DNA of 64,000 bases, taken from positions 1,183,532,357 through 1,183,596,356 of the forward strand of contig OY728152.1 of assembly GCA_963277665.1 (NCBI GenBank), in the 5' to 3' direction. Positions 47,572 through 62,100 of the stretch are shown here, piece by piece (position 1 is the stretch's first letter; every line of letters begins with the position of its first letter). Source of the stretch: Viscum album (taxonomy: Eukaryota > Streptophyta > Magnoliopsida > Santalales > Viscaceae). Position numbers and translations under genes: made by a program. Below the pieces are notes generated by a model. That model saw only the letters and a list, made by a program, of their open reading frames with translations, ran no database searches and was not told the origin of the DNA.

Positions 47572-48432
47572 AGATGGTATAATGTATTTTCCTTACATAA
47601 AGTGTCTGATATGTGAATTATAAATTCATAATATTTGGAACCCTATACGATTAGGATAAATAGAGTTTTTTTTAGTTATATTATGTTTTGGGGTGAAAGA
47701 TGAGTTTGTGGTAGAAATTTATTAATGGATAAAACTCTAATTATAAAGTAAGTATATCTCCTTATGATCTTAGCCAATCTCATAAATAAATTCCTCAACA
47801 TTAAGAAAAGGAACTTAGAATAAATATTTTGTCCTAGATGGTACCTTAGATCATCACTAGTTTATGTCTTTGGGATTGTTGGCCTTTTCATATCCATGTT
47901 CTCTACCACTCTACATCAGATAATTGATGGTTAGATTTCTCTTCCATATCCATATTTTCCTACATTGAACCCTAGTATGTGTTATTTTCAGTAATCTTCA
48001 CACATTCCACTCTTTATTTTAAATAGAGGCCTCATTAATTCATTTTTCGATTTGGGATTTCAACTAATATATTTTGAAACATAAAAAATGTGTTATCATA
48101 ATACCTTCTGTTTTGTTGAACCGACGGTATTTTAAATCATCATAGATTGAAGAATTTAAGGACCTCAACTTTAAACTTGTTTGTGATTGATGACCTCAAT
48201 CACTACCTGTAAATATTTACATTTTCCCTCCAATTATATGTCTATAATTTCCACCAATGTCCTCTTAATCGAGATCATAATTTTGTGGTGACCCTTTCAT
48301 TTCTCTTTTCATCTTGTTAAGACTAAATTTTATTAACCAAATTTCCTATGTGGGTTTTTCCACAAAGATATTTTCTATTTTCAATCTTTAATTTTCAAAG
48401 AAAAATATCAAATTGTGAGGATGCAATTTATT
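47572..48432 (+). other. 3' internal region of LARD-like element, no gene
   Basis: AT-rich, with stops in all frames. The last 60 bases before the polypurine tract vaguely encode FNL.FSKKNIKL, an echo of the NFEDKILLRG-like pol tail of chromoviruses. Confidence 0.45.
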
Positions 48433-48446
48433 GAAGTAGGGGAGAA
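48433..48446 (+). promoter_or_regulatory. Polypurine tract of LARD-like element
   Basis: GAAGTAGGGGAGAA directly before the 3' LTR start TGTAACACCCC, a near match to the usual plant chromovirus tract. Confidence 0.88.
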
Positions 48447-50185
48447 TGTAACACCCCGAGCTTCAAGAGTACACTTCACTTTGAATAATACAGTAGTGTG
48501 TGTTGTACGCAACTTCGAGTTCTAACACACACCACGACCAATCAAAGTAGTCGTTATGAATAGTAACACCTAATTTTTAAAATTTTTGAAATTTTATCTC
48601 TCAAAATGGACTTCATTTTTGGATTAGGAGTATCGAATATAGCCTAAGGTGAGATTTTGGTACTTTTCAGATAACTTTAATATTTTGATGAATAGTGAAA
48701 ATTACTAAATTTTAATTCAAAACAACTTGTTTAATAAAAATAAATAATAGTGATAAATTATGAATTTGAGTGGTTTTAATGTATAATTAGAATATATTTT
48801 TACCATTTTATCCAATGGTGTTCATTATAATTAATTTCACATTAAAATTGGACATAAACAATTGTCAATCTTTTGATATATATTTTTTATTAAAAACAAG
48901 CAATTTATTGTGACAGCGGGAATTAATTATAAAATTAATTAATAAAAATTATATGTTTTTAATTTTGTAAAATAGAAATCATTTTTGAATTTGGAATATC
49001 AATTATAGCTTAGGGTGAAATTTTGGAATTGTTCTGAAAAACATCAATTTATGATGAATAGTGAAACTACTAAGTGGTAGTTAAAAAAACTGAATTTTTC
49101 ATAAAACATATTTTTACTGCTTCTTTGATTGGAATTTCAAAAATCCGAGAGAAAAGGTTAATATAAAGGAGTAAAATGTGGTTCAATGAGATGAAAATAA
49201 TTTTTGGTGAATAGTAATTTTTTACTTTTATTTACCACGGTTAAAAGGAAATACAGTAATTAAGGGTAAAAATGATATTAATATTACCCTAACACATGTC
49301 CTAATTCTATTGGACAGGTGTATCTCGACCAAAAAAAACCTTAGGAATAAAATATTATAATTTAGGTCCACTTGTATTAGATTAGGACATTTATTATTAT
49401 TTAATTCAAAGAAGAGTTAAAAGAGTTAAAATAAAAGTTTATTTACTAAAACAATTTTAATATACGGTTATATATAAGATAAATTCTATTGTAAATATTC
49501 ATTAGAAATCTAAAATGATTTCATACATAATTATATTTTATTTATAATTTTTAGAAATTAAATAATTTAATTTACTTTTTACACAATGATGATGCAGTAA
49601 TTACCATAATAGTGAAAACATTAAAGTAATTGATATTATAAATACCCACATAAATATAATTTGAGACTTTTGATGAATTACACTAATTTTCTAGCTTAAT
49701 ATGACATGATAGAATTGAATTAATTAACTTTTTTCGATGTAATAATTCTGTTATGATTTTTACAAAAATTAATTAATGAATAGTGTCAAAATTGAAAAAA
49801 AAAGAGTTTTTTAAACAAATATTATATTATTAATTGATATTAAATTCCTAAAAATCTATGGATCGGCCAAGAGACTTATATCATGATAGGAGTATCATTA
49901 ATGGACCAATTAGGGGTCTCCTAGATGTATATTGTATGTTTATTAACCATATACTATAAAAATACAAAGAGACATTGTAAAAGTGAAACTAATTAATTAA
50001 GAGTTAATACTTAAAGATAAGGTTAATGTAATGACCCAAACCTGTCTAAATTCTATTGGTTGAGTGGTTTTCGATCAATTCCCACAAAAAAATTTAAATA
50101 ACCTACTTCGGAGCCATTAAAAACCTAATATTAATTTATTATAAAATAATATTTCTAGCTTTTCCAAAGGTGCCCCCACCCCTCT

Positions 50186-50194
50186 TATAAAAGG
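50186..50194 (+). promoter_or_regulatory. TATA box of LARD-like 3' LTR
   Basis: TATAAAAGG in the same context as 43411-43419. From the 3' LTR it could drive outward transcription into the flank. Confidence 0.72.
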
Positions 50195-50528
50195 GAACTC
50201 TCCCTTCTCATTAACTCACACCTTCAAAGCCTTTAGGTTCAGCCAAACTCTGCCCGAATACTCTCTCAAATTCCATAAATTCATCCTAGAGGCCTTCCTT
50301 TAGTCATAAAGCCAAATTATGGAGCCCTTTTGATCAAATCAAAAGGAAGAACCCGAAGAAGAGGTAATGATTTCACCACACTTTTTCATGTTCCTTTCTT
50401 CTTCCACTTCTTCTTTTTTGTTATTACAATTATAAAATAATGAATCCAGTATCTCCTATATACTGATATATTATTATAAATATTTTACAACCATATTCAG
50501 TATTCTATCCATCCTTTTAATGACATGT

Positions 50529-50573
50529 CACCATACGTGCATACGTACGGCTTACCGTCTCCACGTCGTGGTG
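50529..50573 (+). ncRNA. Conserved leader hairpin 1, LARD-like 3' LTR
   Basis: Arms ACGTG and CACGT as in the 5' LTR. The core has one change (CATACGTACGG for CGTACGTACGG). Confidence 0.68.
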
Positions 50574-50720
50574 TAATTGTTATTCAATATATTATTATAT
50601 GGATGGGTATAATAATGCGTTGTAATTCATGTAACTAATAAATATAACATTATAATAATTCTTTATATATTATATACCATCCAATTATATATTATTTTAA
50701 AATTAAAAGAATGATATTTT

Positions 50721-50759
50721 CGCTCGTGCGTACGTACAGATTACCGTCTCCACGACGCG
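50721..50759 (+). ncRNA. Conserved leader hairpin 2, LARD-like 3' LTR
   Basis: Arms CTCGTG and CACGACG enclose CGTACGTACAGATTACCGTC followed by TC. The stem is intact here while the 5' LTR copy has decayed. Confidence 0.68.
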
Positions 50760-50937
50760 ATGAGATTCATTTCCATGTTCACCATTCATCAACGATTATA
50801 GAAACATATATTACTAATAAGTATGTAATATATGACATAATAATGCTACTGGAGATATATATATATATATATGGATTTATGTACTTACATATATCTTATT
50901 CATTTACTTCTGTTCAATACTATATGAAAACAGAAAC

Positions 50938-50983
50938 AACGTTTATGCGTACGTACGGACTACCGTCTCTATAGACAGTGTTT
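50938..50983 (+). ncRNA. Conserved leader hairpin 3, LARD-like 3' LTR
   Basis: Core CGTACGTACGGACTACCGTC followed by TC. The 3' arm is decayed (TATAGACAG for CATAAATGG), so the stem is weaker than in the 5' LTR. Confidence 0.6.
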
Positions 50984-52768
50984 TCCATTTCATATATATG
51001 TCTATTATATCTAATTATATTCTAAATATATGTGATATATTTATCATTTTTTATATTATGGAAGTATTTAAATCATGATCTAAGTGATACAAGCAAGAGT
51101 GACAAGTTAAAACACGTACGATAAAGAAAGTGATTGTTACCCAAAATGTCAACATAACATGGAAATTATTACTAAATGGGTAATATAAAGTCATAAATTA
51201 ATAAGGTATGATATCATAAATATTAATATGGTTTGGTATAATTTAATAAGATACTACTATTTTCGTACAGGAGTCTAAACATACCCTCGACTAAAGGAAT
51301 GTGGAAGGTAAGGGGTTTTCATCTCACTCCTTATTCCCGTGAGATTCATGCCATATTGCCACTATTTACTTTTGTGTGGTGTATGTACAGCCCATAATTA
51401 TATTCTTTGTGTAATACACTTTAATTTATGTGTATTTTCATATTCATTGTATGATACCTCTTTCATGGGTTGTATGTTTCGTAAGTTACCAAATTGGTAA
51501 GGGTTAATTCCTCAATCTCATCATTATCCGAGATTGTTTATGTGTATGTATTTACTGGGTCATATTTATCATCCATGTCCATTTTTCATAAAAATGATTT
51601 CAAAATGAAGATTTTAATTATTTTTAAAGGTACCCTTTATCAAGATCAAAATATCAAATTTTTTAAAGATTTATCTTTCTAAATATTTTCAATTAATGTC
51701 CATGTTTTCAAAATGATTTTAAGGATTTATTTATATGTACATGAATGTTTTGAAATGATATTTATTTTCTAAAGTTTCAAATTGGTATGGGACACATTGA
51801 TTCAAAAATATCTTTTAAATTACTTCCTTTATAAATGTGTGACATTTCAATGTTTTCGAGAAAAGTGATATTTCTCTCAAATAGATTTGATTTCATCTAT
51901 GTCAAAATCCTTTGATGGATTTTTAGCTTATTTGAAGTTGATTTATTATGATACAATACTTTTGTATTGTATTGAAGGTTTTGTGATATGTTTAACTGTG
52001 GATGTGTTATTTTTATACCATTCATGGTTTATGGAGAATGTATTGACATTTCGTATGCTAGTTTTAATACAAATGTTTATGTTATGTTTAAACATTTTCA
52101 TATGGGAATGAATTGGACTTAGTAAGTGATGTTTGGAGCCCGCTATAGATCCTCGATGCATCGGTAGGTCTCATGAGAAAAACTAGTGTCTTGGCACAAG
52201 TCCTTGACAAAATCTTATTTGTAGTCTTGTCACGAGGCCTTGGCTATGTGGTTAAGATAGTCTGGAATTATGCATTCCATCATTATGAATGTGGTTAGTG
52301 ATATTGCATGTGATTATTCAATTATTAGAATATCCATGTGAATAATTAATGAAATTATTTCATTTTATTTCTGCCATATTATACTGATGTTCAAGTTTAA
52401 AAGGCTTTTGTTTTAGTTTTATACATTGCCTTAAATGTTTATGCTTATTTTTGAATGTTTATGCTATATTTCTTACCCTTACTGAGCATTTGAGCTCACC
52501 CCTTTCTATGTTTTATTTTTCCCAGGATGTGAAGAAGTAATTTATGAATGACCTGTAGAGATAGTATGTGGGGATATGAGTGTGGACTATGAATAAAATA
52601 TGTTGTTGTAGGTTTCATTTTTATGATGTAATGTAAGACTTGTGAATATATCTAGTGTTTCCAAGTCTACTAAACCAATCGGTCTTTTGAGATTTGATCT
52701 TTCTTGTGATCATGCCAATGTTATGTAATAATGAACAGAATCTAGGTAACTGGGGCCGGGGCATTACC

Positions 52769-52773
52769 CTTGA
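52769..52773. repeat. Target-site duplication CTTGA, right copy
   Basis: Matches 41667-41671 and abuts the 3' LTR end. Confidence 0.88.
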
Positions 52774-55700
52774 TGCCATATTGACTCAATATCAACCACA
52801 TGGGGAATAAATAATCATTCCTAATTCTTCCTATTAGTTGGGATGATCCCTAATACTACATTGGTAGAAATTAAATTATTAAAATACATATATATGTGCT
52901 ACAATATACTGACATTTAAGATTCATTAATTAAATATTATAGGATAAAATCAAAGATATGATTGAGATGAATAAATTATCAATAGAATCATATAACATAA
53001 TATATCAATAAGGTTCTTGTTGAATAGTTTTCACATCATGTATGTTTATTAATAATGCAATTAATATTGGTATGAGGTAGAGATACATATCATATAAATT
53101 TAATAATTTATATTAACTTTCATAGATCATCAATAATAATTCTAATTTTCATTATTTAAAAATGCTATTTTCTATATATATTATAAACAAAACATTCCAG
53201 ATTGTTTTATTCTTATAATGAATATGGAAACAAAATTCATACAGTCAATTGTGGAGTGGGTTTAAAAGCGCAAAATATATTTACATGTAAAGATTTATAA
53301 AATGGGATACTTTGGAAAGTAGAATAATGTTATTGAATTATTACAAAATTGTCATTTTTATTTATTTTCAAAAAATGCATATGAGCTGATATTATCAGGT
53401 GTATTAAAATATGTTCCAGAAAATTTATTTCTACGAAATTATATAGCATGATTGTTGTTGTTGACAATAAATTAAATGATATGTATATCATCACACCACA
53501 ATATAAAATCATATATTATGTGGAATATGTTTTGGGTAAATGGTGGATTGTTTTTGTTAGAATAAAACGTTTAGTCATATATGATAAGGGTTCTGAAGTT
53601 GATGATTTGATCTTTGACATTGGGTCTCACCAAAAATAAGAAACTCACTTATTTCTCCATATTGATATTGAAAATATTTATCTTGTACTATTTGTTGATG
53701 TAGATAAATTAGTGATGGAGTTTGATACTATTATTTTTTTTGGAAACAATTATTGAATGTTTAGATATCGATTAACATATCAAACACCAATGTTTTATGA
53801 TTTCCATTTCTAGTATTGTGGATAAGTTATAATATTTAACTATATATTTTTGAATTATTTGTCTATTTTTAATAATGTATATATGATTCTTTTATTTATG
53901 TGATGTTAATAATTATAATAACGATATATATTATGTTTGTATGTATTGTGCATATGTCATCAATAAAAAACGTTATTTTATTCTTGCATTTTTTGAAACA
54001 TATATCCTGATGTTATTTTGATTTTTTAAATTATAGGAATACAATAATGATGTGATTCAATTATCCCAATAGACTACCACATGACGCTACCTCGACCACA
54101 TATACAACGAATGAGCCATCAGGATACCTCTCATTATAATTTTTCCCACCTTTCTTATTACTCTCATTCGACTCTGTCAGACCCTCATTCTCTTTGCATT
54201 CAACATCTGGCACACTACATCCTATAGATAAGTATCATCACATAGTGACTCTATATTGTTTAAATAAGTGTTCAATAATATTTCTTCATGAGGATATTAG
54301 AGGGTTATAATTATTGCAACAATATTAAATGTTAATAATGTTATTTAAACTTGTTATAATAATAAACACTTTTTTACATAAATATTGGAAAAAATACTGC
54401 TACGAAGATAAATATTAACCATTCGAATGTCTATAATATAAAAAGAATTATCGGGGATAGATTATAGGATTATTATTGACTAACCTAGTTACCATTCATT
54501 TTACATGATCTCATTTTCGGAATATGCATCAATTATTGATAAATGAAGTATTTGATTATGAAATAAAGTTAATATTATTATATTATTTATCAATTTCAAT
54601 ACATTATTAAATTAAATATTAATATTTTAAAAAATAATCTATTTGAGCATATCTTATTCCACTGTATAGTAGTTAGTCATCTCAAATGTTAGTGGACCTT
54701 GAAAATTTTATGTCAGAAAAAAATATTGTAAATGGATATTATGGGATGAATTAAATGATACATCATTGAAGACTCAACTAATGTATAATATAATTGATTA
54801 TTGGGTTCTTAGAGGGAAGTTTGGAGATTTAGGTTCATAGCCATCTCTATAAGAAGCACATTTTATTGGAAAAGATATTATTATATTAATATGATTTGAA
54901 ATAAATATATTCATATGAAAAGGAAAGGAAATTTTATACATTAATGTTAAATTACATGTTTTTTTATTTTGGTTGTTTCATGAATAAAGACATCACGTTG
55001 ATCTTAACAAATCATCCCTGACACTCATAATCAAATAATTTTTCATGAAACAAACGGATTACATTAATATTTTCCTTAGATTAATATTTTTATATGATAC
55101 CAATATCTATTTTATGTTTTAAATTTTTAAATTTTTTAAAATATTTAATTACTTTATGTCAATAGATAACCAAAAAAACCATAGGTTGATGTTCATAAAA
55201 AATATTATGGGAGTTATGTGAATATTTCAATGAATGAAGTATGTTTATTACTAAAATTGTTATTTTAATAACTTAATTTAAATTTTCACGTTGATAATAT
55301 TTATTTATTTAATATGATTTATAATTTATTTATAGATAAATATATATATTTATATATTTATATATATGGGATGTCAAACCAACATTTTCATTCTCCATAT
55401 CCCATGATGATCCAGTTTGTTAGATCATTTTGATAGAGCATCCCGTACACATGTGTGAGATGAGATCAAGACAATTATTGTATAATGTCATTTGTAGTTC
55501 ACTAGGGATTGAAACTATGTATACTCATAGTTGTATTGAATCCCTATATAGATATTATAAAAGGATTCTTAATGAAATGAACATAAGATTCCAGTAATAG
55601 TGGATCATAATCCTCATATATGGAGCTCACAAAAAGATACAGGATGTGATGGTAGTTTCTCTACAAAAATCATTGGTTGAATTATTTCAGAATATATAAG

Positions 55701-58700
55701 ATGGTGTCCATAGTGATATTGTCTTGAAAAATGTTTTAATGGAGTAGTTAAATCACAGAACATCATATTCATTTAGTGTAAAAAAATTTACTTGTTTTAA
55801 TTCTAAATTTATATTTACAATATTATTAATTATTTATGAAAATTTTAACAAAGGTGTAGGTTATATGTAGTAAAGTTGAAGGAATTTATGTTGGAGAAAT
55901 TAGGTCCTCAGGTAGTGATGATTGATGTCTATAGATTTAATTATGGTGATGTGTAAGTAAATTCATGATAAGAAAACTAAACTAATCCATTTCAATATGA
56001 TGTAAATATTTATTTCTTATTATTCTAGAGGTAGGTATATGTTTCATTGATATTTATTTTTAATTTATATTGTTGGTGATCTTGATTTAAAATGGTTCTC
56101 AATCCAAATTCATGTGTCAATTATACAATGAAGTTAATTATTTCCATATGGATGTGTTACTAGGATTCAAAAAAGTTAACCCTGGTGAAACCTCGTGTCT
56201 TATATATTTTTTTATTACATCTACTAGAAGTAGTACTGAGATGATTGATATTATTTAAAATGAATTTTTACACTAAAAATGTCTTTTAATAGTCGATTTT
56301 ATATAAAATAATGATTTATTTGATTGAGAATACATGTACGTAAGAAGATAATTCATTAGTTTTAGGGTTTTATAATCATTATTTATTCTTATCATTCCAA
56401 ACGTGTATTATTAATATTTTATGAAATAAAATTAATTTTATTAATATGTTTTTATTTTTTATTGTTGCCTATGTAATTTAAGTATGTGTTTTATCATAAA
56501 ATTTTAACATTGATTAAATTTTATCAAGCCCTACAATTATGATGGTTCAACTATATAATATTTAGAATGATTTTACATGATTTAAAAGATAAATATCATT
56601 ATTTGGAATTTTTATAGCTATTTTTCTTCTTATTTTACAAATATAATAGATTTTTAAAATTTTGTTTTTCAAACATGTATTGGTGAATCTTATTATATTT
56701 CCTCTTAATAGTTTTTGGTTATATAATTTGGTCACTTTGGATTATAATAGAACATATATAAGGATATGAATAAATAATTTTATGTAAAATGAACATTTCG
56801 TTGATTGGGAAATCATGTATATAACATGGTAATTCCTTTGATTCTTATTATGACATCATTTATGCATTTTTATAAAAGATAATATGTACTATTAATATTG
56901 TTTAATATAATATATAATATATTTTTATTTTTTTGATATAGTGTACTTTATGATATGTTGGTATGCCTTTTATCGTAATGATATAACACTGATTAATTGT
57001 TTTTAATATCTACTTTGATAATGTTAAACCAACATATTTTTTAATGTGGTTTTACATAATTTATATGATTGATGTCTCATTTGGGAATTATTATATCGAT
57101 TCTCTTTATCGTGTTACAAATATAATAGAATTTTTAAATGCAGTTTTCAAGTATGTATTAATGAATTTTATTATATGGGTTCATAGTTAGATTCAGTTTT
57201 ATACTTTTTTGTGTTTAATTTATTATATAATAAATATATAGAGTACATTTATGTTATAAATTGAAGGTTTCTATATTTTGTATTTGGGGATTCATTTTAA
57301 AAAAAATCAGCCGAAAAATATAGCAATGGTTTAAAACACCTCCATATATGCTGATTTTATAATTTAGTGGAGGATTATACCATCAATATAATATTTTAAT
57401 TTGAGTATTGGATTAATCAAATTTTAATATAATTGATGTTCAGAGAAGAAAACCCCCCACTAAAAATGAAATACTTACTTCAAAAAAATAATTACCCAAA
57501 ACATCATGTATATTGCTACTAAATATGTGAAACAACTATTAGATGGATGCTGATTCAAAAATATTCATCGGTTTTGAAATAATATCATGATATAATTTGG
57601 ATATATTCGAATCCACCTCTAAAATAAAAAATTTCCCACGTAGTCCATTATTTTATGGTATTGATGATTATAATCAAAAGGTAAATGATGTTAAATAATT
57701 GAGATAATGATGAAAACATGATATAAACATATTCATTTTTTTGGATGAGAGTGTTTCAACTCATCCAAATATTATTATATGATAATATAATTTATGTTAC
57801 GCATGTGTATTAATATAATTCTATTTTATGTTAAAGAAATAATTATTATGAATTTTATTAATTCCCGTAGATATTTAAGGGAACCCCTTATCATTTATTT
57901 ATCACACATTTTGAGCACAATGTTCAATAAATGTTGAATAAACATATCTCCAAAAAATACCATACCACATAATTGAAATACAAGTCTCCGCAAATGATAG
58001 AAAATAGTATCCTTATGGTAAAAGATCATTTCGTTGTCTATAGAGAAAGTAAAAGTCCATGCCAACCTATACCATGTGTATTTTTTCTTCTTACACAAAA
58101 AAATAATTTTAAACCATGTTGTAATAAAAAATTATAATAATATATATAATTAAATATTTTCATGAATATGTTATACACCTTAATAATCTGTTATTCAACC
58201 TTTGTGCAATAAAAACATTATTATTTAGGACATTTGTATTACCACTTTGATCAATAGAAGAGATTCATTATTCATATATGAATATAATTTATTTTAAATG
58301 AATCCTACATAATAAAAAAACTGATACTAAATTCATGATTTTTAATCTAAAGATGATATAATAAAGGCTTCTTTTCCTATAGTCAGCAAACCAATGTCAT
58401 TTTGAACATATGAGGAAAAATTCATAATAACGTCTAATTAAATCATAATTTATTATGTAATGGAATATTTCATGTTAGTAAATAAAATTAATGTAATTAT
58501 AAAATTTAATAAGATTAATGAGAAAGTAAATAGTTAAGATATTTTATTTTTTATTGAAGATAAATAAATTATGCGATGTGTCAGACATGAGGTGTGAGAC
58601 ATTTTATCTAAAAATTGCACATTAAATGTTTGACAGATTATTTTCCATATCCTATTCTTCTATAATAATATTTTTAATATTAATTTATTGATTTATATAT

Positions 58701-59130
58701 ATTTAAATAAGTTTATTATAAAAATAATGTCTTTTTAATTTATATATTAATTAAATATTTTTCAAATTGAATCGTTTTATAAACTTTATAATTAATGTTT
58801 TATCATCATTTACAATAGGAAAAAAAGGAATGTTCAATTTTAAAATATACAACATTAAAAACATTTGAAACTTATATAACCATTATATTTTTATTGGATT
58901 ATAATTAAATAGGTCATGTTTTCAAAAAAATTAGTTCAGCATTCTATATGTTCTATATATTTTAAAAAAAATTATTAAATTGAATGTATATTTTGATATT
59001 TGAAATTATTTTTCTTATGTGTGAATATAATATTTTTTTGGTCAGGTTTATGGAAAGTAATTGTATCACATGTCATGATTATGTTATAGTTATTGGGAAT
59101 TATTTATGATGATGGGTTAGCCCAATAAAG
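52774..59130. other. AT-rich intergenic DNA, no gene identified
   Basis: More than 6 kb with stops in all frames. Three short stretches look slightly coding but match nothing secure: 53448-53639 plus (63 codons), 54703-54840 plus (FYVRKKYCKWILWDE within) and 55424-55597 plus (CEMRSRQLLYNVICSSLGIE within). A C-rich, G-poor patch lies at 54060-54240. These may be remnants of very old transposons. No LTR, TIR or PBS was recognised. Confidence 0.5.
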
Positions 59131-59136
59131 CTCCTG

Positions 59137-59189
59137 ATTATTGGTGTGCCTGATATAGACCATTATTATTGGTGTGCCTAATATAGATC
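59137..59189. repeat. Short tandem repeat, 28-bp period, two copies
   Basis: ATTATTGGTGTGCCTGATAT (59137) recurs as ATTATTGGTGTGCCTAATAT (59165) with the following bases also similar. A simple local duplication. Confidence 0.8.
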
Positions 59190-62100
59190 TATAATATGTT
59201 GGGTATTTATAAAAATAAAACTAATAGGTTTATCCAGCATTATATGTTACTATAAGAGTGATATGAAATTTATATCCCAAGTTATCAACCTGATTTGTCA
59301 ATTCATGTCGTCTGCATGTTTGGGAATGTGATAATTTCAAAACCTAAGATAATAATATTTATTTTAAAAGGGAATATTATTGTACAACATAATTATTAAC
59401 GGTATAATGGTTTGAGAAAATTTCAAGATTAATTCAATTTTATAGAGAATAATTTACATGTTTTCTCTTTCTTTTATTATTTCTAATGAAATGATTTTAG
59501 AATTTTTTTGATAGAGTGGATGTTTTTTTGTTAGAAAAGACTGTTTTTATGTCAATTTATATTATTAAAATCAAAACAAACATTATTATATATTCAAGAA
59601 CTAACATGACAAATTATTTATTTCTTAATTACATGTACCTTAAAAGAGATTTTGTTATTAATCCATAATTATCAAAATTTCTCACTTGTTTTTATGGATT
59701 AGTAAGAACATTGAAGGTATCTATATGAATATTATGAATATATGTCATGATAAATAACATTTTATATATCAAAATACATTGAATTTTCGAAAAAATGGAT
59801 ACTGAGTGCATGTTTTTTTCAATGTGATGTAAAATTTTAATTTTTATTAGAGTATTACATATTTTAGAATTATAAAATCCAATAATATACTTAGATACAC
59901 AATAAAATGAATTAATATATATGGATTCAATTTTAGGGATTTTTTGAGGTCATTTCCTAATAGTTCATATTTCAGGCCTATGATTAAAATACAGATTTTA
60001 AGAATATGGTTATAATTCACCAATGTTTTAAATATCACGTATAGGATTAGGAATATTCCTATCATATGCTTCATATACTAATTTTTATATAGAATTTTTT
60101 TGTGATAATTTATGATTACAGTTTGATCCTCTTTATTAGGAATATTACTTTCCCAAGGTAGCTGAAATTTTCAATTCCATGACATCAAGAATATTTTTTC
60201 ATTTTTTTGGATCATGTGTATAGGTGTTCTGTTGAATAAAAATTATTAAATATCCCTTACAGTATAATATGGGTTTTAATGTCTATATCTAGTAGAATAA
60301 TATTAAATAATTATTTTATGGTATCACTATCACTTATCATGTTACCAAAACCTAGAAAAATCCATCCCATATATTAAAATGTGATGAAGTTGGAAGGGTA
60401 GATAATCATAGATTATTTTTTAGATCACATAGATTCGATGAGTGTTATATCATTGATGGTTATTAACATAATTAATATATTAGGCACACAACGTATGTAT
60501 ATATATAATGGATTATTTTTTGGACAATGTTACTAATGGCCTATTAATTTTAATCCCTTTGCATGTAGATTCTCATTATATTATATTATTTTATACATAT
60601 TTATTATATGGTTATCTTTTTTTGTGATATAATTTCAATAGAATAAATTCTTGACATTTTTTATTCAATTATGTTAGTGCATGATGTTTTTCTATTTACC
60701 ATGGTATATCATTTAGTATAATTATATGATGTACATTTTTGTATGATAATTATCTTGATTTACAAAAATAATAATTTCATGTCATAGTTTATTTGGAATG
60801 GTTGCCTTATAATATATCCTCACATATTTTATAATAGTTAATGAACTCTAATGTAAGTCTTGTGTGTTTATTTTTAAATGAATCCATGTATTTGGAATGT
60901 CGAATCCTAGCTATTCTCTAATGTCACATAATGTAATCGGATAATTATATTTATTTATTTATATTATTTTGGATATGGTTAAGGATTTAGGGATGTATGG
61001 AACATTTAAAATACACAAATCCTGTGAATAGATATAATAAATATTTAGAATTTAATTTTAAAAATTTGTATTTAATTTTGATAATAAATTCTGAGTAATA
61101 TTGTTCCGTGATTTTAATATAAATGATAATTTTTTTATTTATTATGGTCTTAATCCTAGGGTAGGGTGGTATATAAAATTATTTTATAAGTTATATTATA
61201 ATTTTGTGTAATTTTTTTGAATTAACTATTTAAATAATAAAATAAATTAAATATTTTCAAAATATTAAATAAAACATTCCCAATTATTTATAACATGGTC
61301 CCCCTCCTATAGGATAGTGCGTTAACCATTCATAAAGATATAATGAGATCTATTATTTTAATTTTTTAAAAATTGATTCATTTATCCCATGAACCTATTT
61401 ATAAATATACAAAAACTACAATTATATAGACCATATACGTCCACTATAGTGTTTGGTGTTAGTGATTGACAATGAATCATACTAGGAATATCTAGCAAGG
61501 GATTCCTTTATTGAACTTGTCCCCTCAATAAATGAATAATTGGTATGTATAATGAATCATGGATCACTAGACTACCCTTGTTTCTTATATGGAGTACCCT
61601 CCTTCTTCATGACCTCAAATAGGTGAATTTCATATCAAAATAAAATCGAAATTAATGGAATTCTAGGAAAATTGTGTCATATATTTCCATCATATATAAT
61701 ACCCTAATTGAAGACAACATCACAAAATTATTATAATAGTGTAGATCAATGGAACCCATCAATGTTTTTCACTTGTAATGAATGAGTATGTTCTTTGAAA
61801 AAATAGTACCACTTGTCTATATCTTATATTTCATGTGATGAAGTCCTAACCTATGCACCCACCTCACCCTAGTCACATTCCTTGGAGAATTTTCACCAAT
61901 TAACAATTTTATCATCCTTGATATTATTATATTTATCTTACCCATTAAATTACATAAAAACACCACTTCATTATGTAATGTACCTATTCTATCTGATATA
62001 TATGACATAGTCATCTCTTACATTAATGTTCCCCTTAAAACCATGTATTCCTATGATAATGGGACAATAGAATCCAGTAGTAGATACCCTTTCTTATATT

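Larger units (their letters stand above)
41672..52768 (+). mobile_element. Non-autonomous LARD-like Ty3/Gypsy element, 11.1 kb
   Basis: Complete layout: 5' LTR 41672-45995, PBS 45998-46010, internal region 45996-48446, polypurine tract 48433-48446, 3' LTR 48447-52768 and a CTTGA duplication. The internal region has only gag scraps and no pol. LTRs of 4.3 kb around a short non-coding interior fit the LARD class (large retrotransposon derivatives), here of chromovirus descent, judging by the PBS, LTR head and Gag zinc-knuckle style. It shares LTR motifs, hairpins and the antisense tRNA-derived cassette with the array at 20269-38612 but is a distinct family. Confidence 0.92.
48447..52768 (+). 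mobile_element. 3' LTR of LARD-like element (4322 bp)
   Basis: Aligns throughout with 41672-45995. Ends GGGCATTACC, so the canonical CA has become CC. Visible substitutions and small indels show the insertion is not recent. The TATA box is at 50186-50194 and the LTR-end hairpin at 52478-52500. Confidence 0.92.

Noticed and set aside
53448..53639. Possible ULP1-like protease scrap (GKWWIVFVRIKRLVIYD)
   Set aside because: The HW-to-WW change and absence of downstream Asp and Cys motifs leave only a vague hydrophobic pattern. Chance cannot be excluded.
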